Shown: positions 25,200-33,689, numbered from the stretch's first letter. The stretch is 54,663 nucleotides of DNA from Lentisphaerales bacterium (GCA_022446985.1 JAKVBD010000035.1:1-54663); one strand, 5' to 3'. Translations and numbers: made by a program. The notes: a model not told the origin generated them from the sequence alone.

Positions 25200-26596
25200 T
25201 TTATAAACTCTTGAAGGAGTTCTTGACGAAGTTTACTGATGGCTTCCCGGTAACTTGGGACAATGGTGGAATGCCTTCTGAAGAGGCAATTAAAGGCGGC
25301 GTCGACTTCTTCTCCAACTGAGATGATTTTAGTTTCAGCGGCAATTTTTGGCCCTTCCATCAAATCGTAGAATGTGCTGACTTCTCTGGGGCTTTGAAAG
25401 ATGATGTCGTCGTACTCAGGCATGATGCTTTCGCCATCTAGTGTCAGAAGGGAATTGTAGAGGAATACTGGTTTCCCTCCCCAGCGGCGAATCCGGCGGG
25501 CAATTTTGAGGGCTTCTGTTTCACTGTTTAAGAGCAGTATGCGGCGACCAGCCAGTGGTGAGTAGGCTGGGATTCTATGTAGATCTTTAGCGGCAGTTTT
25601 ACCAAAGACGAGGAGCCCAGGAGGTCTGAGGTTTTGCTTTTTGATGGTATCTGCGAATTTATCGAGGGTTGAGTGGATTACTTTTTGACCACAGCGAGTC
25701 AGATTCATCATGATTGCTGTTGGCAGATTTGCAGAGTAGCCGGCATCTAACAACTGATCGCGAATTTTGGATGCTGATAAGATTCCCATGTAAACAACCA
25801 GGCTTGCTTCATTGAATGGCAGGAGATTGTTAAGTTTTCCTCCGGCACTTCTCGCTGTAGTCAGGGTAACTCTGTCGCAAACACCTCTTTGGGTTAAGAA
25901 GATGCCGGCACAGGCGCTCAAAGCCTGCATGGCAGAGATTCCCGGAGTGATCTGGTAGCTTAGTTTGCACTCATTTAAAGTGTCGATTTCTTCAGTTATT
26001 CTACCGAGTACGCTTGGGTCACCACCTTTTAGTCTGCCGACTTTATAGCCTTTGCGGGCGTAGAGGGCAATGAGTTGATTTAGTTCATTTTGATTGAAAG
26101 AAGTGGAGTCGCCGCGTTTACCGACGTAGAATCTTTCGACATCTTCATGAAGGGAGGCGACGATAAGTGGATTGACCAAGGCATCGTAGAAGACGATGTC
26201 GCAGTGATCCAAGATGATTTTTGCTTCGACTGTAAGCCACTCGTGATCGCCAGGGCCACCACCGACAAATACGACAGGAGGGGCGAAGAAGCTGCGGATG
26301 AGTTCTAGGTCTGCATTTCCTCTTTTAAAGATGACTGCAGTATCGACTTTTGGTATGAAAAAGAAGTCCGTGCCTTCGGGTGCAGTTTCAGGGTAGTCAG
26401 AAGCATCCCAGAAAAAGAAGTCTGCTTTGTCTGAATTTATGGCCGACAACAGGGTGTGGAAAGATGCAGTTTCGTTATCTTTAATAGTTACGGTCGTGAG
26501 TTGGATATTTTCTAAACTGCTTTGGATTTGTGAAATACCCTCCTGAGTGTAGGTCGAATTCAGGGCAATTTCGATATGTTTTAGAGATATGAGCAA
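25196..26596 (-). CDS. Uroporphyrinogen-III C-methyltransferase fused to HemC-like and HemD-like remnants
   Basis: The middle (about residues 105-340) is a clear SUMT/CobA: VFVGGGPGDHEWLTVEAK, GKRGDSTSFNQ, GRLKGGDPSVLGR, PGISAMQALSA and LTQRGV. It methylates uroporphyrinogen III to precorrin-2. The first 100 residues look like a worn HemC domain (AINSDKADFFFWDASDYPET, where HemC has an ADIAVHSLKD-type motif), without the catalytic residues. The last 110 residues (LAGRRILLLNSETEALKIAR, IIFQSP) resemble a shortened HemD. Fusions among these genes are known, but this three-part form with a degenerate first domain is unusual. aat overlaps its stop. Confidence 0.82.
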   Translation of the reverse strand: MLISLKHIEIALNSTYTQEGISQIQSSLENIQLTTVTIKDNETASFHTLLSAINSDKADFFFWDASDYPETAPEGTDFFFIPKVDTAVIFKRGNADLELIRSFFAPPVVFVGGGPGDHEWLTVEAKIILDHCDIVFYDALVNPLIVASLHEDVERFYVGKRGDSTSFNQNELNQLIALYARKGYKVGRLKGGDPSVLGRITEEIDTLNECKLSYQITPGISAMQALSACAGIFLTQRGVCDRVTLTTARSAGGKLNNLLPFNEASLVVYMGILSASKIRDQLLDAGYSANLPTAIMMNLTRCGQKVIHSTLDKFADTIKKQNLRPPGLLVFGKTAAKDLHRIPAYSPLAGRRILLLNSETEALKIARRIRRWGGKPVFLYNSLLTLDGESIMPEYDDIIFQSPREVSTFYDLMEGPKIAAETKIISVGEEVDAAFNCLFRRHSTIVPSYREAISKLRQELLQEFIK

Positions 26597-26630
26597 GATA
26601 GATATCCTTGTTTAATATAATAGTCTTCTG

Positions 26631-26656
26631 ACCATATTAAACTATGTCAATATGGT
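26631..26656. promoter_or_regulatory. Inverted repeat between divergent genes
   Basis: ACCATATT (26631-26638) and AATATGGT (26649-26656) form perfect 8-bp arms around a 10-base spacer. The repeat lies between the divergent cobA-like and 26741 genes and is a good candidate operator. No matching regulator is recognised. Confidence 0.4.
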
Positions 26657-26740
26657 GCTTGTCAATCTTTACGTCTTAGAAAAGCGGGCTACATTGGCAC
26701 TTGATTTTCTACTTAACAAGAATTTTGGAACAATTTTGAC

Positions 26741-27604
26741 ATGATTTCTATTTTAATTTCTACTATAGCAGGCATAATCTGCGGTTGGGGTTATTACGCG
26801 ACGGGCGGTACCTGGGGTGCTTATATTGCTGGCCTGATCGGCGCATTTCTAGCTTTCTTTCTGATAAATCGAAAAGTACAGAAGCCTTTAAATGAAATTA
26901 TCATGAAAGTGCAAGGCAAGCTGCAGGAAGCTTCGGAAACTGTACAAAAGAAAGTTAACCATTTTCAAAATAAGCCGGGCGGTAATCAGACTGCTTTTAT
27001 GAAGACGGTCGAGAAGATTCAAAAAGATGCCACTGTAGAGGCACTGACTTATCTGGTTGAAGCAGAAAAGTATTACAAGTGGAACTTTATGATTGAGAAG
27101 CAGATTGAGACGATGCGTTTTCAGCTGAATTTCCAAATTAAGAATTTTGATGAGGTCGATAAGTACCTGGATAAAGTCATGCTGTTTGATCCGTCGGTTG
27201 TCACTATGAAGATGGCTCGACTATATAAAAAGGACTCTCTTAAGAAGAAGGAGGGTGAGGATAGTGCCAAGGCTTTAAAAGAATGGGAAGTTACCAAGAC
27301 CTTTAGAAAGGGTTCGGGACGTATGAAAGGCGACAAAGCGACTATGCTTTATGCTACTTATGCCTGGATGTTGATAAAAGGTGGCTTTCACGAAGAGGCA
27401 CTGGCTACTTTAGTCGAAGGTCAGAAAAAGACGGCTGATGAAGTGATGACTAAGAATATTGAGCGCTTGAGAAATGATAAACCTAAATCATTCTCGAATG
27501 TTAAGTACGGTGAGATTTGGTATGCTCTATATTTAGAAGAGCCACCTAAGCAAAAGCAAAAGGTTGTGCGTCAGACAGCTCGAAATGCAGGACGTCCTTT
27601 CTAG
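26741..27604 (+). CDS. Membrane-anchored helical (TPR-like) protein, unrecognised
   Basis: This 287-residue protein starts with two hydrophobic segments rich in glycine (ISTIAGIICGWGYYATGG and WGAYIAGLIGAFLAFFLINR), like a small glycine-zipper membrane anchor. A helical, lysine-rich cytoplasmic region follows. Helix pairs such as ALTYLVEAEKYYKWNFMIEK and NFDEVDKYLDKVMLFDPSVV look like loose TPR-type repeats. Its stop overlaps the start of the sixA-like gene by one base, so the two are cotranscribed. Function is not assigned. Confidence 0.65.
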   Translation: MISILISTIAGIICGWGYYATGGTWGAYIAGLIGAFLAFFLINRKVQKPLNEIIMKVQGKLQEASETVQKKVNHFQNKPGGNQTAFMKTVEKIQKDATVEALTYLVEAEKYYKWNFMIEKQIETMRFQLNFQIKNFDEVDKYLDKVMLFDPSVVTMKMARLYKKDSLKKKEGEDSAKALKEWEVTKTFRKGSGRMKGDKATMLYATYAWMLIKGGFHEEALATLVEGQKKTADEVMTKNIERLRNDKPKSFSNVKYGEIWYALYLEEPPKQKQKVVRQTARNAGRPF

Positions 27605-28077
27605 TGAAACGTTTGGCAGTTATGCGTCATGCAGAGGCCGGAATGGCTTCTGTCGATAAGCATAGGCAGTTGACGGAGCATGGACTGCTACAGGCAACTG
27701 AGTCTGCAGAAAAGTTGAAAGACTACTTCACTCCTCAGTTGGTTTTAGTGAGTACGGCAGTTAGGACAAGAATGACGGTTGAGCAGGTAGCTAAGGTTTA
27801 TGGCTGGTACGATAGCTTTTGCACTTATGAAGAGGGTATTTATAATGCTTCAGCATCAGCTTTAGTGCATATGTTGGAGCGTTTGCCTGATGAATATTCA
27901 GATGTTCTGTTAATCGCTCACAACCCAGGCGTCAGTAGTCTTGTCAGTTCATTGACCGGTGGCTATGGCGTCGGTTTCAGTCCTGCGACATTTGCTCTTT
28001 TAGAGGTAAGGACTGACTTTTGGGCAGAATTGACTCACAGTGCTATTTCAATTAAGCGCTCTTACTCACCACTTTGA
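27604..28077 (+). CDS. SixA-like phosphohistidine phosphatase
   Basis: This 157-residue histidine-phosphatase-superfamily protein has the catalytic RHE motif (VMRHAEAG) at residues 7-10 and the second catalytic His in LIAHNPGVSSLVSSLTGG. This is the SixA pattern, known in E. coli to act on phosphohistidine in two-component or PTS systems. It starts at GTG 27604, which overlaps the previous stop. A PTS-type EIIA is encoded 5 kb away on the other strand; a link is only suggestive. Confidence 0.85.
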   Translation: MKRLAVMRHAEAGMASVDKHRQLTEHGLLQATESAEKLKDYFTPQLVLVSTAVRTRMTVEQVAKVYGWYDSFCTYEEGIYNASASALVHMLERLPDEYSDVLLIAHNPGVSSLVSSLTGGYGVGFSPATFALLEVRTDFWAELTHSAISIKRSYSPL

Positions 28078-28150
28078 TTTTTAAATTCAGTTTGGTATTT
28101 CTCTTGCATCTTTGAGGTTTGCTGGCAATAATTTATGGCAGGAGAATGAA

Positions 28151-28423
28151 ATGTTTAAGTATTACTTACAATTATTATCTGTCTTGGTGACGTTCTTTGG
28201 GACTGTCGCGTGCTGTTGTTGGGTGGTGCTAACCTTGATGTATTATGATCATGTTGTGGAGAGCGGCAAGGACGTAAGCTTAAATACGATGAAGCTTAGT
28301 TTGGTTATTTGTGCGATAGCACTAAATATCACTGGTTTTTACTATTCACTGAAATGGGTGAAGAGATCAAAGAGTTATAGAGATGAGAAGATGAAGAAGT
28401 ATCGAGAAGTTACTCGCTTTTAG
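28151..28423 (+). CDS. Small two-helix membrane protein
   Basis: This 90-residue protein has two transmembrane helices (LLSVLVTFFGTVACCCWVVL and LSLVICAIALNITGFYYSL) and a basic C-terminal tail. ATG 28151 is chosen because GGAGAA lies just upstream; the longer frame from 28112 lacks a site. Its stop overlaps the stop of the convergent secreted gene by 4 bases. No family is recognised. Confidence 0.55.
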   Translation: MFKYYLQLLSVLVTFFGTVACCCWVVLTLMYYDHVVESGKDVSLNTMKLSLVICAIALNITGFYYSLKWVKRSKSYRDEKMKKYREVTRF

Positions 28424-28734
28424 GACTTCTTGGCTATCTTACCATTCTTCTCGGCGTACTTAACGATTTTTTCCTGTTGAATCAGGTTGATCAACTCTGG
28501 AATATTTTGTGTAACTGGAATTTCATAACAGATGGCATAGATGCGCTTAAACTTCTTAATGACTTTGATTTTAAACTTATCTTCAAGAGACTTAATCTGC
28601 TTAGGGTCGGTATTTTTAGCATAGCCGACGATGATTTGATTTTCTAATGGCTTTTTTTCTTTAGCCTTGAGAGATATTGCAGAAAAGGACAGGATCACTA
28701 ATAATGTTAGTGCTTTAATGATGTGCGTCTTCAT
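28420..28734 (-). CDS. Secreted stand-alone S8-propeptide-like domain
   Basis: This 104-residue protein has a signal peptide (IIKALTLLVILSFSAISLKA). One small alpha/beta domain follows: IIVGYAKNTDPKQIKSLEDK, KIKVIKKFKRIYAICYEIPV and EKIVKYAEKNGKI. The order (strand, helix, strand, strand ending in a ...V.YAE.N motif) resembles the N-terminal propeptide (fervidolysin-type/I9) of subtilisin proteases, which folds and inhibits the protease. No protease domain is attached. It may act as a free protease inhibitor or chaperone in the periplasm. The match is by pattern, not search. Confidence 0.55.
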   Translation of the reverse strand: MKTHIIKALTLLVILSFSAISLKAKEKKPLENQIIVGYAKNTDPKQIKSLEDKFKIKVIKKFKRIYAICYEIPVTQNIPELINLIQQEKIVKYAEKNGKIAKKS

Positions 28735-29166
28735 ATTCTGCTCTTTCCTTTTAAGTTTTTGAGTGTGAAAAGATAAGGGATGGGGCCCAGAATAGAAAGG
28801 TTTTATGACATAATTATAAATTTTAATCAGATTAAAATTATCGATTGTGTTAATTTTGTTATTTATTGTATCATTAGTGATACGTACAGACGTGTAAGAG
28901 TGTCTGATTTACTGTTTTTTAAAGGTCACTTCCTGTGAGTTTGGATATACTTCATAGTCTTTGCTACTAGAAAAATTTTCTGTTCTTTTTAGGTATGAAT
29001 TAAAGGGTTTTCGTTTTGTGTAAAGGGTTCCTCTTGAGGTGTGTCTCACTCAGAGTCGAGGAGGCGTCGAGGGATGTGGGGTATAGAATAAAGTTTTTTT
29101 ATTTCTGAATTACAGGTTTTTCAGTTTTTGTAATTGGTGAGTGTCGATATTTCTCTTAAGATATGT
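28735..29166. other. Intergenic stretch with several small hairpins
   Basis: No coding region is supported in these 430 bases. Small hairpins are visible: TTTTAAT/ATTAAAA near 28822-28839, GTATCA/TGATAC at 28867-28882 and CAGAC/GTCTG directly after. A GA-rich stretch with GTCGAGGAGGCGTCGAGG near 29055-29072 also stands out. A regulatory RNA is possible but not demonstrated. Confidence 0.4.
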
Positions 29167-29904
29167 CTAACGCGGATTCGCAGAGATATTTATTTGTTTC
29201 GATGCAGAGGTGCTCTTGAGAGGGGACTTGCGACTGGTACTTTCAGACAGTTGTTGTTTAAGTTCTTTAATGATTGTGGTAACAATTTCTTGTGGTTCAG
29301 GTAGTTTATTTTTACCATCTTCTTGTCTTGGCTTTAGAAAAGTTATGCCGAGCTCTTGGAGTTTTTGCATTGAGTTTTGCAAGATAGAATTGTGCATGTT
29401 ACCATGCATGCAGGGGCTGATGAAAATTTGAGCTTTAGATTTTTCTAGTTGACCTAAAGCTGCAGAGAAGGCTAAGGTGACAGGGGTGTCAGCTATACCT
29501 GCGGCCATTTTATTGATGCTGGAGTATGTTGCCGGGGCAAATAAGTATAGATCAAATTCTTTATCGCCTCCCAGGTGTTCTGCATTTGCAGACAGGGAAC
29601 TAACGACCGGTTTGGATGAGGTCCATTCCAAGGCCATTTCGGTGACAAAGTTTAAAGCGCTTTTGCTGACAAAAGCCTGAACTGTAGCTCCATGAGAGCG
29701 CAGTTCGCGAATGATATCTGGTCCTTTGTAGGCGGCAATACTTCCGCAAATACCAAGGCAGATGTTGTAGCCGGCAAGGGAGGAGTCTTTGAGGCTGACA
29801 TCTTGATCTTTAAAGTTGCTACTTTGAGGCTTGCTAAGGTCCCAGTTCATGCGTTTACCATTTATAGATTTGCTTAAGTATAGTATTCCAGGGCATTCCG
29901 TCAA
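29167..29904 (-). CDS. Flavoprotein (PPC decarboxylase-like, CoaC half)
   Basis: This 245-residue HFCD-fold flavoprotein has ICLGICGSIAAYKGPDIIRE, an FMN-site VSKSALNFV, the PASANT-like loop as APATYSSINKMAAGIADTPV and an active-site-like region SPCMHGNMHNS. It resembles the N-terminal (decarboxylase) half of CoaBC, which acts on phosphopantothenoylcysteine in CoA synthesis. The synthetase half (CoaB) is absent. Its start overlaps xerC by 4 bases. The last residues (ISANPR) are encoded by a dispersed repeat (29170-29187). It could be a separate CoaC or another HFCD-type decarboxylase. Confidence 0.78.
   Translation of the reverse strand: MTECPGILYLSKSINGKRMNWDLSKPQSSNFKDQDVSLKDSSLAGYNICLGICGSIAAYKGPDIIRELRSHGATVQAFVSKSALNFVTEMALEWTSSKPVVSSLSANAEHLGGDKEFDLYLFAPATYSSINKMAAGIADTPVTLAFSAALGQLEKSKAQIFISPCMHGNMHNSILQNSMQKLQELGITFLKPRQEDGKNKLPEPQEIVTTIIKELKQQLSESTSRKSPLKSTSASKQINISANPR
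29170..29187. repeat. Dispersed short repeat, copy 1
   Basis: ACGCGGATTCGCAGAGAT matches 47770-47787 at 16 of 18 positions. This copy encodes the C-terminal residues of the flavoprotein gene; the other copy is intergenic. Confidence 0.5.
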
Positions 29905-30878
29905 GCATGAGGGTGGGCTTTGGAATAGACTTCGAGTAACCTTTCGGGAGTAATGTGTGTATAAATTTGGGTTGTTGAAAGGCTTGAGTGGCCGAGCATT
30001 TCCTGAACGCTTCGCAAATCGGCTCCGGCATCCAGTAGGTGTGTCGCAAATGAGTGCCGTAGTTTGTGTGGAGTTAATTCAGGGGAAAGTCCGGCATGAG
30101 TAAGGTAGTTTTTAAAGTTTCGTTGCAAAGATCTGGATGTGAGTCTTCCTCCATCTCTTTGGTTAATGAAGACAGGACCATCTTTGAGGTCTGCTAGTTT
30201 ACAGTGCTGTTCTCTAAATGGATAGTAGGCTTTTAAGGCTCGAATAGTGGGAGCCCCAAGGATTGAAAATCTTTGTTTATTGCCTTTTCCGAGAATTTTG
30301 GCGGTTTTAGCAATGAGATCCAGATCGGCCATCTTGAGGCTGAGGGTTTCATTGATCCTTAAGCCTCCACTGTAAATGACTTCTAAAATGGCGGTATCGC
30401 GAAGACCGGCAAATTGTCCGGCGGCTTTGCGATCTGCAGAGTTATTCTGGTTTAATTTTGTCCAATAGTCCAATGGTGAACAAAGGAGTTGGTCTACTTC
30501 ATTTACAGACATGACTTGTGGGAGCTTTTTTTCTTTTCTTGCACCTTTTAGACCGGCAAAAGGATTGTTACTGGCGAGGCCTTCGCGAAGAAGATATTTA
30601 TAAAAAGAGCGCAAGCTGGAGGTTTTTCTCATGAGGGAGGATTTTGAGAGTTTGAGCTCTTGAAGAGATGCTATGTAAAGTCGAGCAGTTGTTTGGTCTA
30701 CTTTTTGCCAGTCAATTTTGGACTCTGCAAGGTTGGCCTCAAAGGCAATTTTTGCAAATTGCGAAATATCCAGAAAGTAGCTGTTGATGGTATGAGCAGA
30801 GGAGTTTTTTTCGTAATTTATGTACTTGAGAAAACTTAGGAGTATAGGATCCTCAGTTTCTGGTAATGCATTAGGCAT
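29901..30878 (-). CDS. xerC: Tyrosine recombinase XerC/XerD type
   Basis: This 325-residue tyrosine recombinase has an N-terminal SAM-like core-binding domain (SSAHTINSYFLDISQFAKIA). The full catalytic set is present: Arg174 (GGLRINE), Lys198 (LGKGNK), His271-x-x-Arg274 (HKLRHSFATHLL), His297 (LGHSS) and Tyr306 (TTQIYTHI). The sequence is of the chromosome-dimer-resolution Xer type rather than a phage integrase, and it sits in a housekeeping-like operon. It overlaps the FGE-domain gene by 8 bases and the flavoprotein gene by 4. Confidence 0.92.
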   Translation of the reverse strand: MPNALPETEDPILLSFLKYINYEKNSSAHTINSYFLDISQFAKIAFEANLAESKIDWQKVDQTTARLYIASLQELKLSKSSLMRKTSSLRSFYKYLLREGLASNNPFAGLKGARKEKKLPQVMSVNEVDQLLCSPLDYWTKLNQNNSADRKAAGQFAGLRDTAILEVIYSGGLRINETLSLKMADLDLIAKTAKILGKGNKQRFSILGAPTIRALKAYYPFREQHCKLADLKDGPVFINQRDGGRLTSRSLQRNFKNYLTHAGLSPELTPHKLRHSFATHLLDAGADLRSVQEMLGHSSLSTTQIYTHITPERLLEVYSKAHPHA

Positions 30879-32391
30879 TTAGTAAGTTATCTCTGTAGTT
30901 TTGGTAGAGCTCTTTTGGTAGGTAAAGGAGCCTAAAACCAACAAATTCTTGCCTCTTAGTTGGTGGGTAAGACATACAAGGAGTGACGCTGTTGCAGAAA
31001 TCAAGTGGTGAAGACCAGCCGCCACCCTTAAGGATGTGTGGCTCGCGTTCATCGTCGAAGCTATTCAGGGTCCATTCCATAATGTTTCCTACCATGCCGA
31101 CACAGCCCGAAGGACTGATGTTTTTGGCAAAATAGTTAACTGTTGCAGTAGACTGTGGTTCCATGTAACCGTCGTTGAAACAGCAAATTTGCGAGGTCGG
31201 GGCGTCATCTCCCCAAGGATAAGCACGTCCATCTTGCCCACGAGCAGCCATTTCCCATTCATTGATGGACGGCAGAGCATAGTATTCGCCCGTAGTCTCG
31301 CGTAGCCAGCGACAGTAGTTTTTGGCGTCTTCCCAACTAATGAGTACGGCCGGGCTATTTGGATAAGGGGCAATTTGATTTAATTTATTTAATTCTTCAC
31401 TTGAGTATTCGATATCCGAAGATTTCAGGAATTCAAAGAAGTCTTTTTTGATCACGGGATATTTGGCAATAGTGAAGGGCACGTTTAGAGTGACAACTTC
31501 GTTGTCAATACCACAGTAATAAGTACCTTCTTTGATCAGGCAAAAATCGTTTCCAAGTGAGTCTTTAATCGATGGTGTCGGTTTTTTAACTTTGACAATG
31601 GTTTCCGGTTGTGGAGCCGGATTGCTTGTCGGTGTAATTTTTCTGGCAGCTCTGACTTCTCCCATAATAGCAGATAGGGGAGCCGCTGTTTTAGGTCTTT
31701 GAACTGGTGTCGGTATGGTGCCAGGAGGTTGTTGTCCAGGTATCGGTTGCTGTTGATTTGGAAATATAGGCCCTTGAGGGTTAGTCGCGGGTTGTTGTCC
31801 AAATGACATAGGCGGAGGTTGTTGTCCGGGTACCGGTTGCTGTTGATTCGGGAATATAGGTCCTTGAGAGTTCAGTGCAGCTGGTGGTGGCGGAGGTGCG
31901 TAACCTGTAGGCATCGGTGGTGGCGATGTACGGTTTTCTGGAATTAAGGTGGCATTTAGGTCAACTTTAGGCTCAACTGGAGGCACAGTGCCTTTTATCA
32001 TGAGTCCTTGAGTCGGCTGCTGCTGTTGAGCCGGAGGCACAGTTCCTTTGATCTTAAGTCCTTTTTGCTGTGGTTGTTCAGCTTGTGAATATTCACCGGA
32101 AGATGACTTAATCTTAAGTCCTTTTTGCTGTGGTTGTTCAGCTTGTGAATATTCACCGGAAGATGACTTAATCTTGAGTCCTTTTTGCTGTGATTGTTCA
32201 GCTTGTGAATATTCACCGGAAGATGACTTAATCTTGAGTCCTTTGTTAGGGGTCGGAGTCTCAGGAAGCTCAGGTAGGGGCTTTTTAATTATTAAGCCTT
32301 GATCGCTTTTGCCCTCATTTTTAACAATGAGTTTTTTCTTTATGCCAGTATTATTTCCGGACTTGATTTTTAACTTCTTCGGTTCCGACAT
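30871..32391 (-). CDS. Repeat- and proline-rich protein with C-terminal FGE-sulfatase (SUMF1) domain
   Basis: The first 130 residues contain repeated K-x-K-I-K-type motifs: GLKIKSSSGEYSQAEQ units of 20 residues (three near-identical) plus related GLIIKK, GLMIKGTVPP copies. A Pro/Gln-rich linker follows to about residue 240. The C-terminus from about 270 is a formylglycine-generating-enzyme-like domain (IAKYPVIKKDFFEFLKS, ISWEDAKNYCRWL, LPSINEWEMAARG, YPWGD, GMVGNIMEWT, LKGGGW, VGFRLL). There is no signal peptide. In PVC bacteria this domain is often not a sulfatase activator but a C-lectin-like or effector module. AGGCGA precedes the start; it overlaps xerC. Confidence 0.83.
   Translation of the reverse strand: MSEPKKLKIKSGNNTGIKKKLIVKNEGKSDQGLIIKKPLPELPETPTPNKGLKIKSSSGEYSQAEQSQQKGLKIKSSSGEYSQAEQPQQKGLKIKSSSGEYSQAEQPQQKGLKIKGTVPPAQQQQPTQGLMIKGTVPPVEPKVDLNATLIPENRTSPPPMPTGYAPPPPPAALNSQGPIFPNQQQPVPGQQPPPMSFGQQPATNPQGPIFPNQQQPIPGQQPPGTIPTPVQRPKTAAPLSAIMGEVRAARKITPTSNPAPQPETIVKVKKPTPSIKDSLGNDFCLIKEGTYYCGIDNEVVTLNVPFTIAKYPVIKKDFFEFLKSSDIEYSSEELNKLNQIAPYPNSPAVLISWEDAKNYCRWLRETTGEYYALPSINEWEMAARGQDGRAYPWGDDAPTSQICCFNDGYMEPQSTATVNYFAKNISPSGCVGMVGNIMEWTLNSFDDEREPHILKGGGWSSPLDFCNSVTPCMSYPPTKRQEFVGFRLLYLPKELYQNYRDNLLNA
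32051..32230 (-). repeat. Three 60-bp tandem repeats inside the FGE-domain gene
   Basis: Units at 32051-32110, 32111-32170 and 32171-32230 are nearly identical at the DNA level, with a partial fourth beginning at 32231. Each encodes 20 residues ending or starting with GLKIK. The near identity points to recent slippage or recombination, so copy number probably varies among strains. Confidence 0.92.
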
Positions 32392-32855
32392 TAAATCGCC
32401 TGACTTTCAATAATTGCAGATTTACAGAACTGAGAATAAATCTCAGCAGGGTCTTTTACTTCCAGCATATTCTGTCTATTTTCTTGCTTATTTGTAATCT
32501 TAGAGAGTGCAGCCAATATCTTCAAGTATTTTTCCTGTTCTTCGATAAGTCCGCCAATTAAGAATATAAGCTTAACTGGTTGATTGTCGACTGACTGCCA
32601 ATCTATACCTTCTTGAGATATACCAATTGTTACATAAAAGTCAATTACTGAGTCTGTTTTACTGTGAGGAAATGCAGTCTCAAAGCCAACACCTGTACTG
32701 AGTAAGTCCTCTCTATTCAGAATGGCACTTAAAAAATGTTCAGTGCTGTAGAGGCAACTGCTAGAGGCTTGAGCAAGTTCAGTCAAGGCATCCGTTTTAG
32801 TCGAGTTTTCTAGAATGATAACTCTCTCAGGGGCTGTATAGTCTACAATATTCAT
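32391..32855 (-). CDS. PTS EIIA type-2 (PtsN-like) domain protein
   Basis: This 154-residue protein has the EIIA-fructose/Ntr fold, with the phosphoryl-accepting His64 in VGFETAFPHSKTDSV, corresponding to the GIAIPH motif of PtsN. LIFLIGG and KYLKILAALSKI are also conserved. No EIIB/C, HPr or EI gene is nearby, so a regulatory (PtsN-like) role is likely. It is the first gene of a tight operon; its stop and the start of the FGE-domain gene share a base. Confidence 0.82.
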   Translation of the reverse strand: MNIVDYTAPERVIILENSTKTDALTELAQASSSCLYSTEHFLSAILNREDLLSTGVGFETAFPHSKTDSVIDFYVTIGISQEGIDWQSVDNQPVKLIFLIGGLIEEQEKYLKILAALSKITNKQENRQNMLEVKDPAEIYSQFCKSAIIESQAI

Positions 32856-32957
32856 ATGGTCACTAGCAATATATTCAGTCGTATACTGATACTAAATTAT
32901 GCTCAAATTAATAGAGAAATCTATAGCAGGGTGACAAAAGGTTGCAAAATGATGGTA

Positions 32958-33689
32958 TTATTTCCACTCAGCTTCATCCCAGGTCCACATATCCTCGCTG
33001 CCTTGTAAAAGCTTGTGGGGATTGAATCGAAGCTTGTAGTCCATTGATGCACAGCCGTCTACATAGTAGCCAAGATGGTAGTGCTGGGCACCGTTCTCTT
33101 TAGCATGTTCTATCTCCTTCAGAATACTGAAGATGCCGGGGCTTGCTTGACTCCATTCTGGATGATAGAAAAAATAAAGTTAATAATAAGCCGAAGGAAG
33201 AACATCTACATAGCCAACGCCCAAGAGCTGGCCCTTACTGGAAAAGTAACGAAACTCTTTGGCAAAAGTCATAGGTTCGCAAAACAGCATTCTGTATTCG
33301 GTTGCAGATATGGCATGGTGCGGCCAGTTTTTTTTCTCATTTTGGTGCTTGTGGTAAATATTGTGTAGAGATATGTGCTGTGGGGTGCACTCTGGAGTGC
33401 CCACTTCCAAGTGTATACCTTGATTCTTTTTAAGTGCTTTTCTCATACTTCGGCTGAGTTTGAAGTTTTCGAGCTCGACTCTCAAGGGAATACACTTTGA
33501 GCAGTGTGTACAACTCGGTCTGAAAAACATCTTGCCAAACCTTCTCCAACCTTGGTCGAGGTAGTCTTCTGCCACATTTATAGAAGGGTGGGAAATTATG
33601 TTATATTCCGTCAAAGAAGTATTGCCTTTAAGGTAGGCACAGTCTGATTCTAAGAAATCAGTTATTACTTCTATACCGTTGAGAGTCAT
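32958..33689 (-). pseudogene. bpt: Bpt aspartate/glutamate leucyltransferase, one in-frame stop
   Basis: The full frame encodes a typical 240-residue Bpt, an N-end-rule enzyme that adds Leu to N-terminal Asp/Glu. Visible motifs: YNIISHPSINVAEDYLDQGW, GKMFFRPSCTHCSKCIPLRV, then LYFFYHPEW, LGYYVDGCASMDYKLRFNPH. A TAA at 33180-33182 breaks the frame after VLPSAYY; the continuation resumes in the same frame with LYFFYHPEW and ends at 32958. Relatives have Ser-like residues at this place, so one base change (TCA to TAA) would explain it. ATG 33689 is the likely start. Aat is intact elsewhere in the window. Confidence 0.82.

Noticed and set aside
29901..30878. Phage or integrative-element integrase
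   Set aside because: The sequence is of the Xer housekeeping type, and no attachment sites, tRNA target or phage genes are near.
32051..32230. CRISPR array
   Set aside because: The 60-bp units are contiguous without spacers and lie in frame inside a gene; there are no cas genes.
32048..32302. Repeat-containing plus-strand reading frame of 84 codons
   Set aside because: It is the antisense shadow of the 60-bp repeats in the FGE-domain gene; it has no ribosome site and its composition follows from the repeat.
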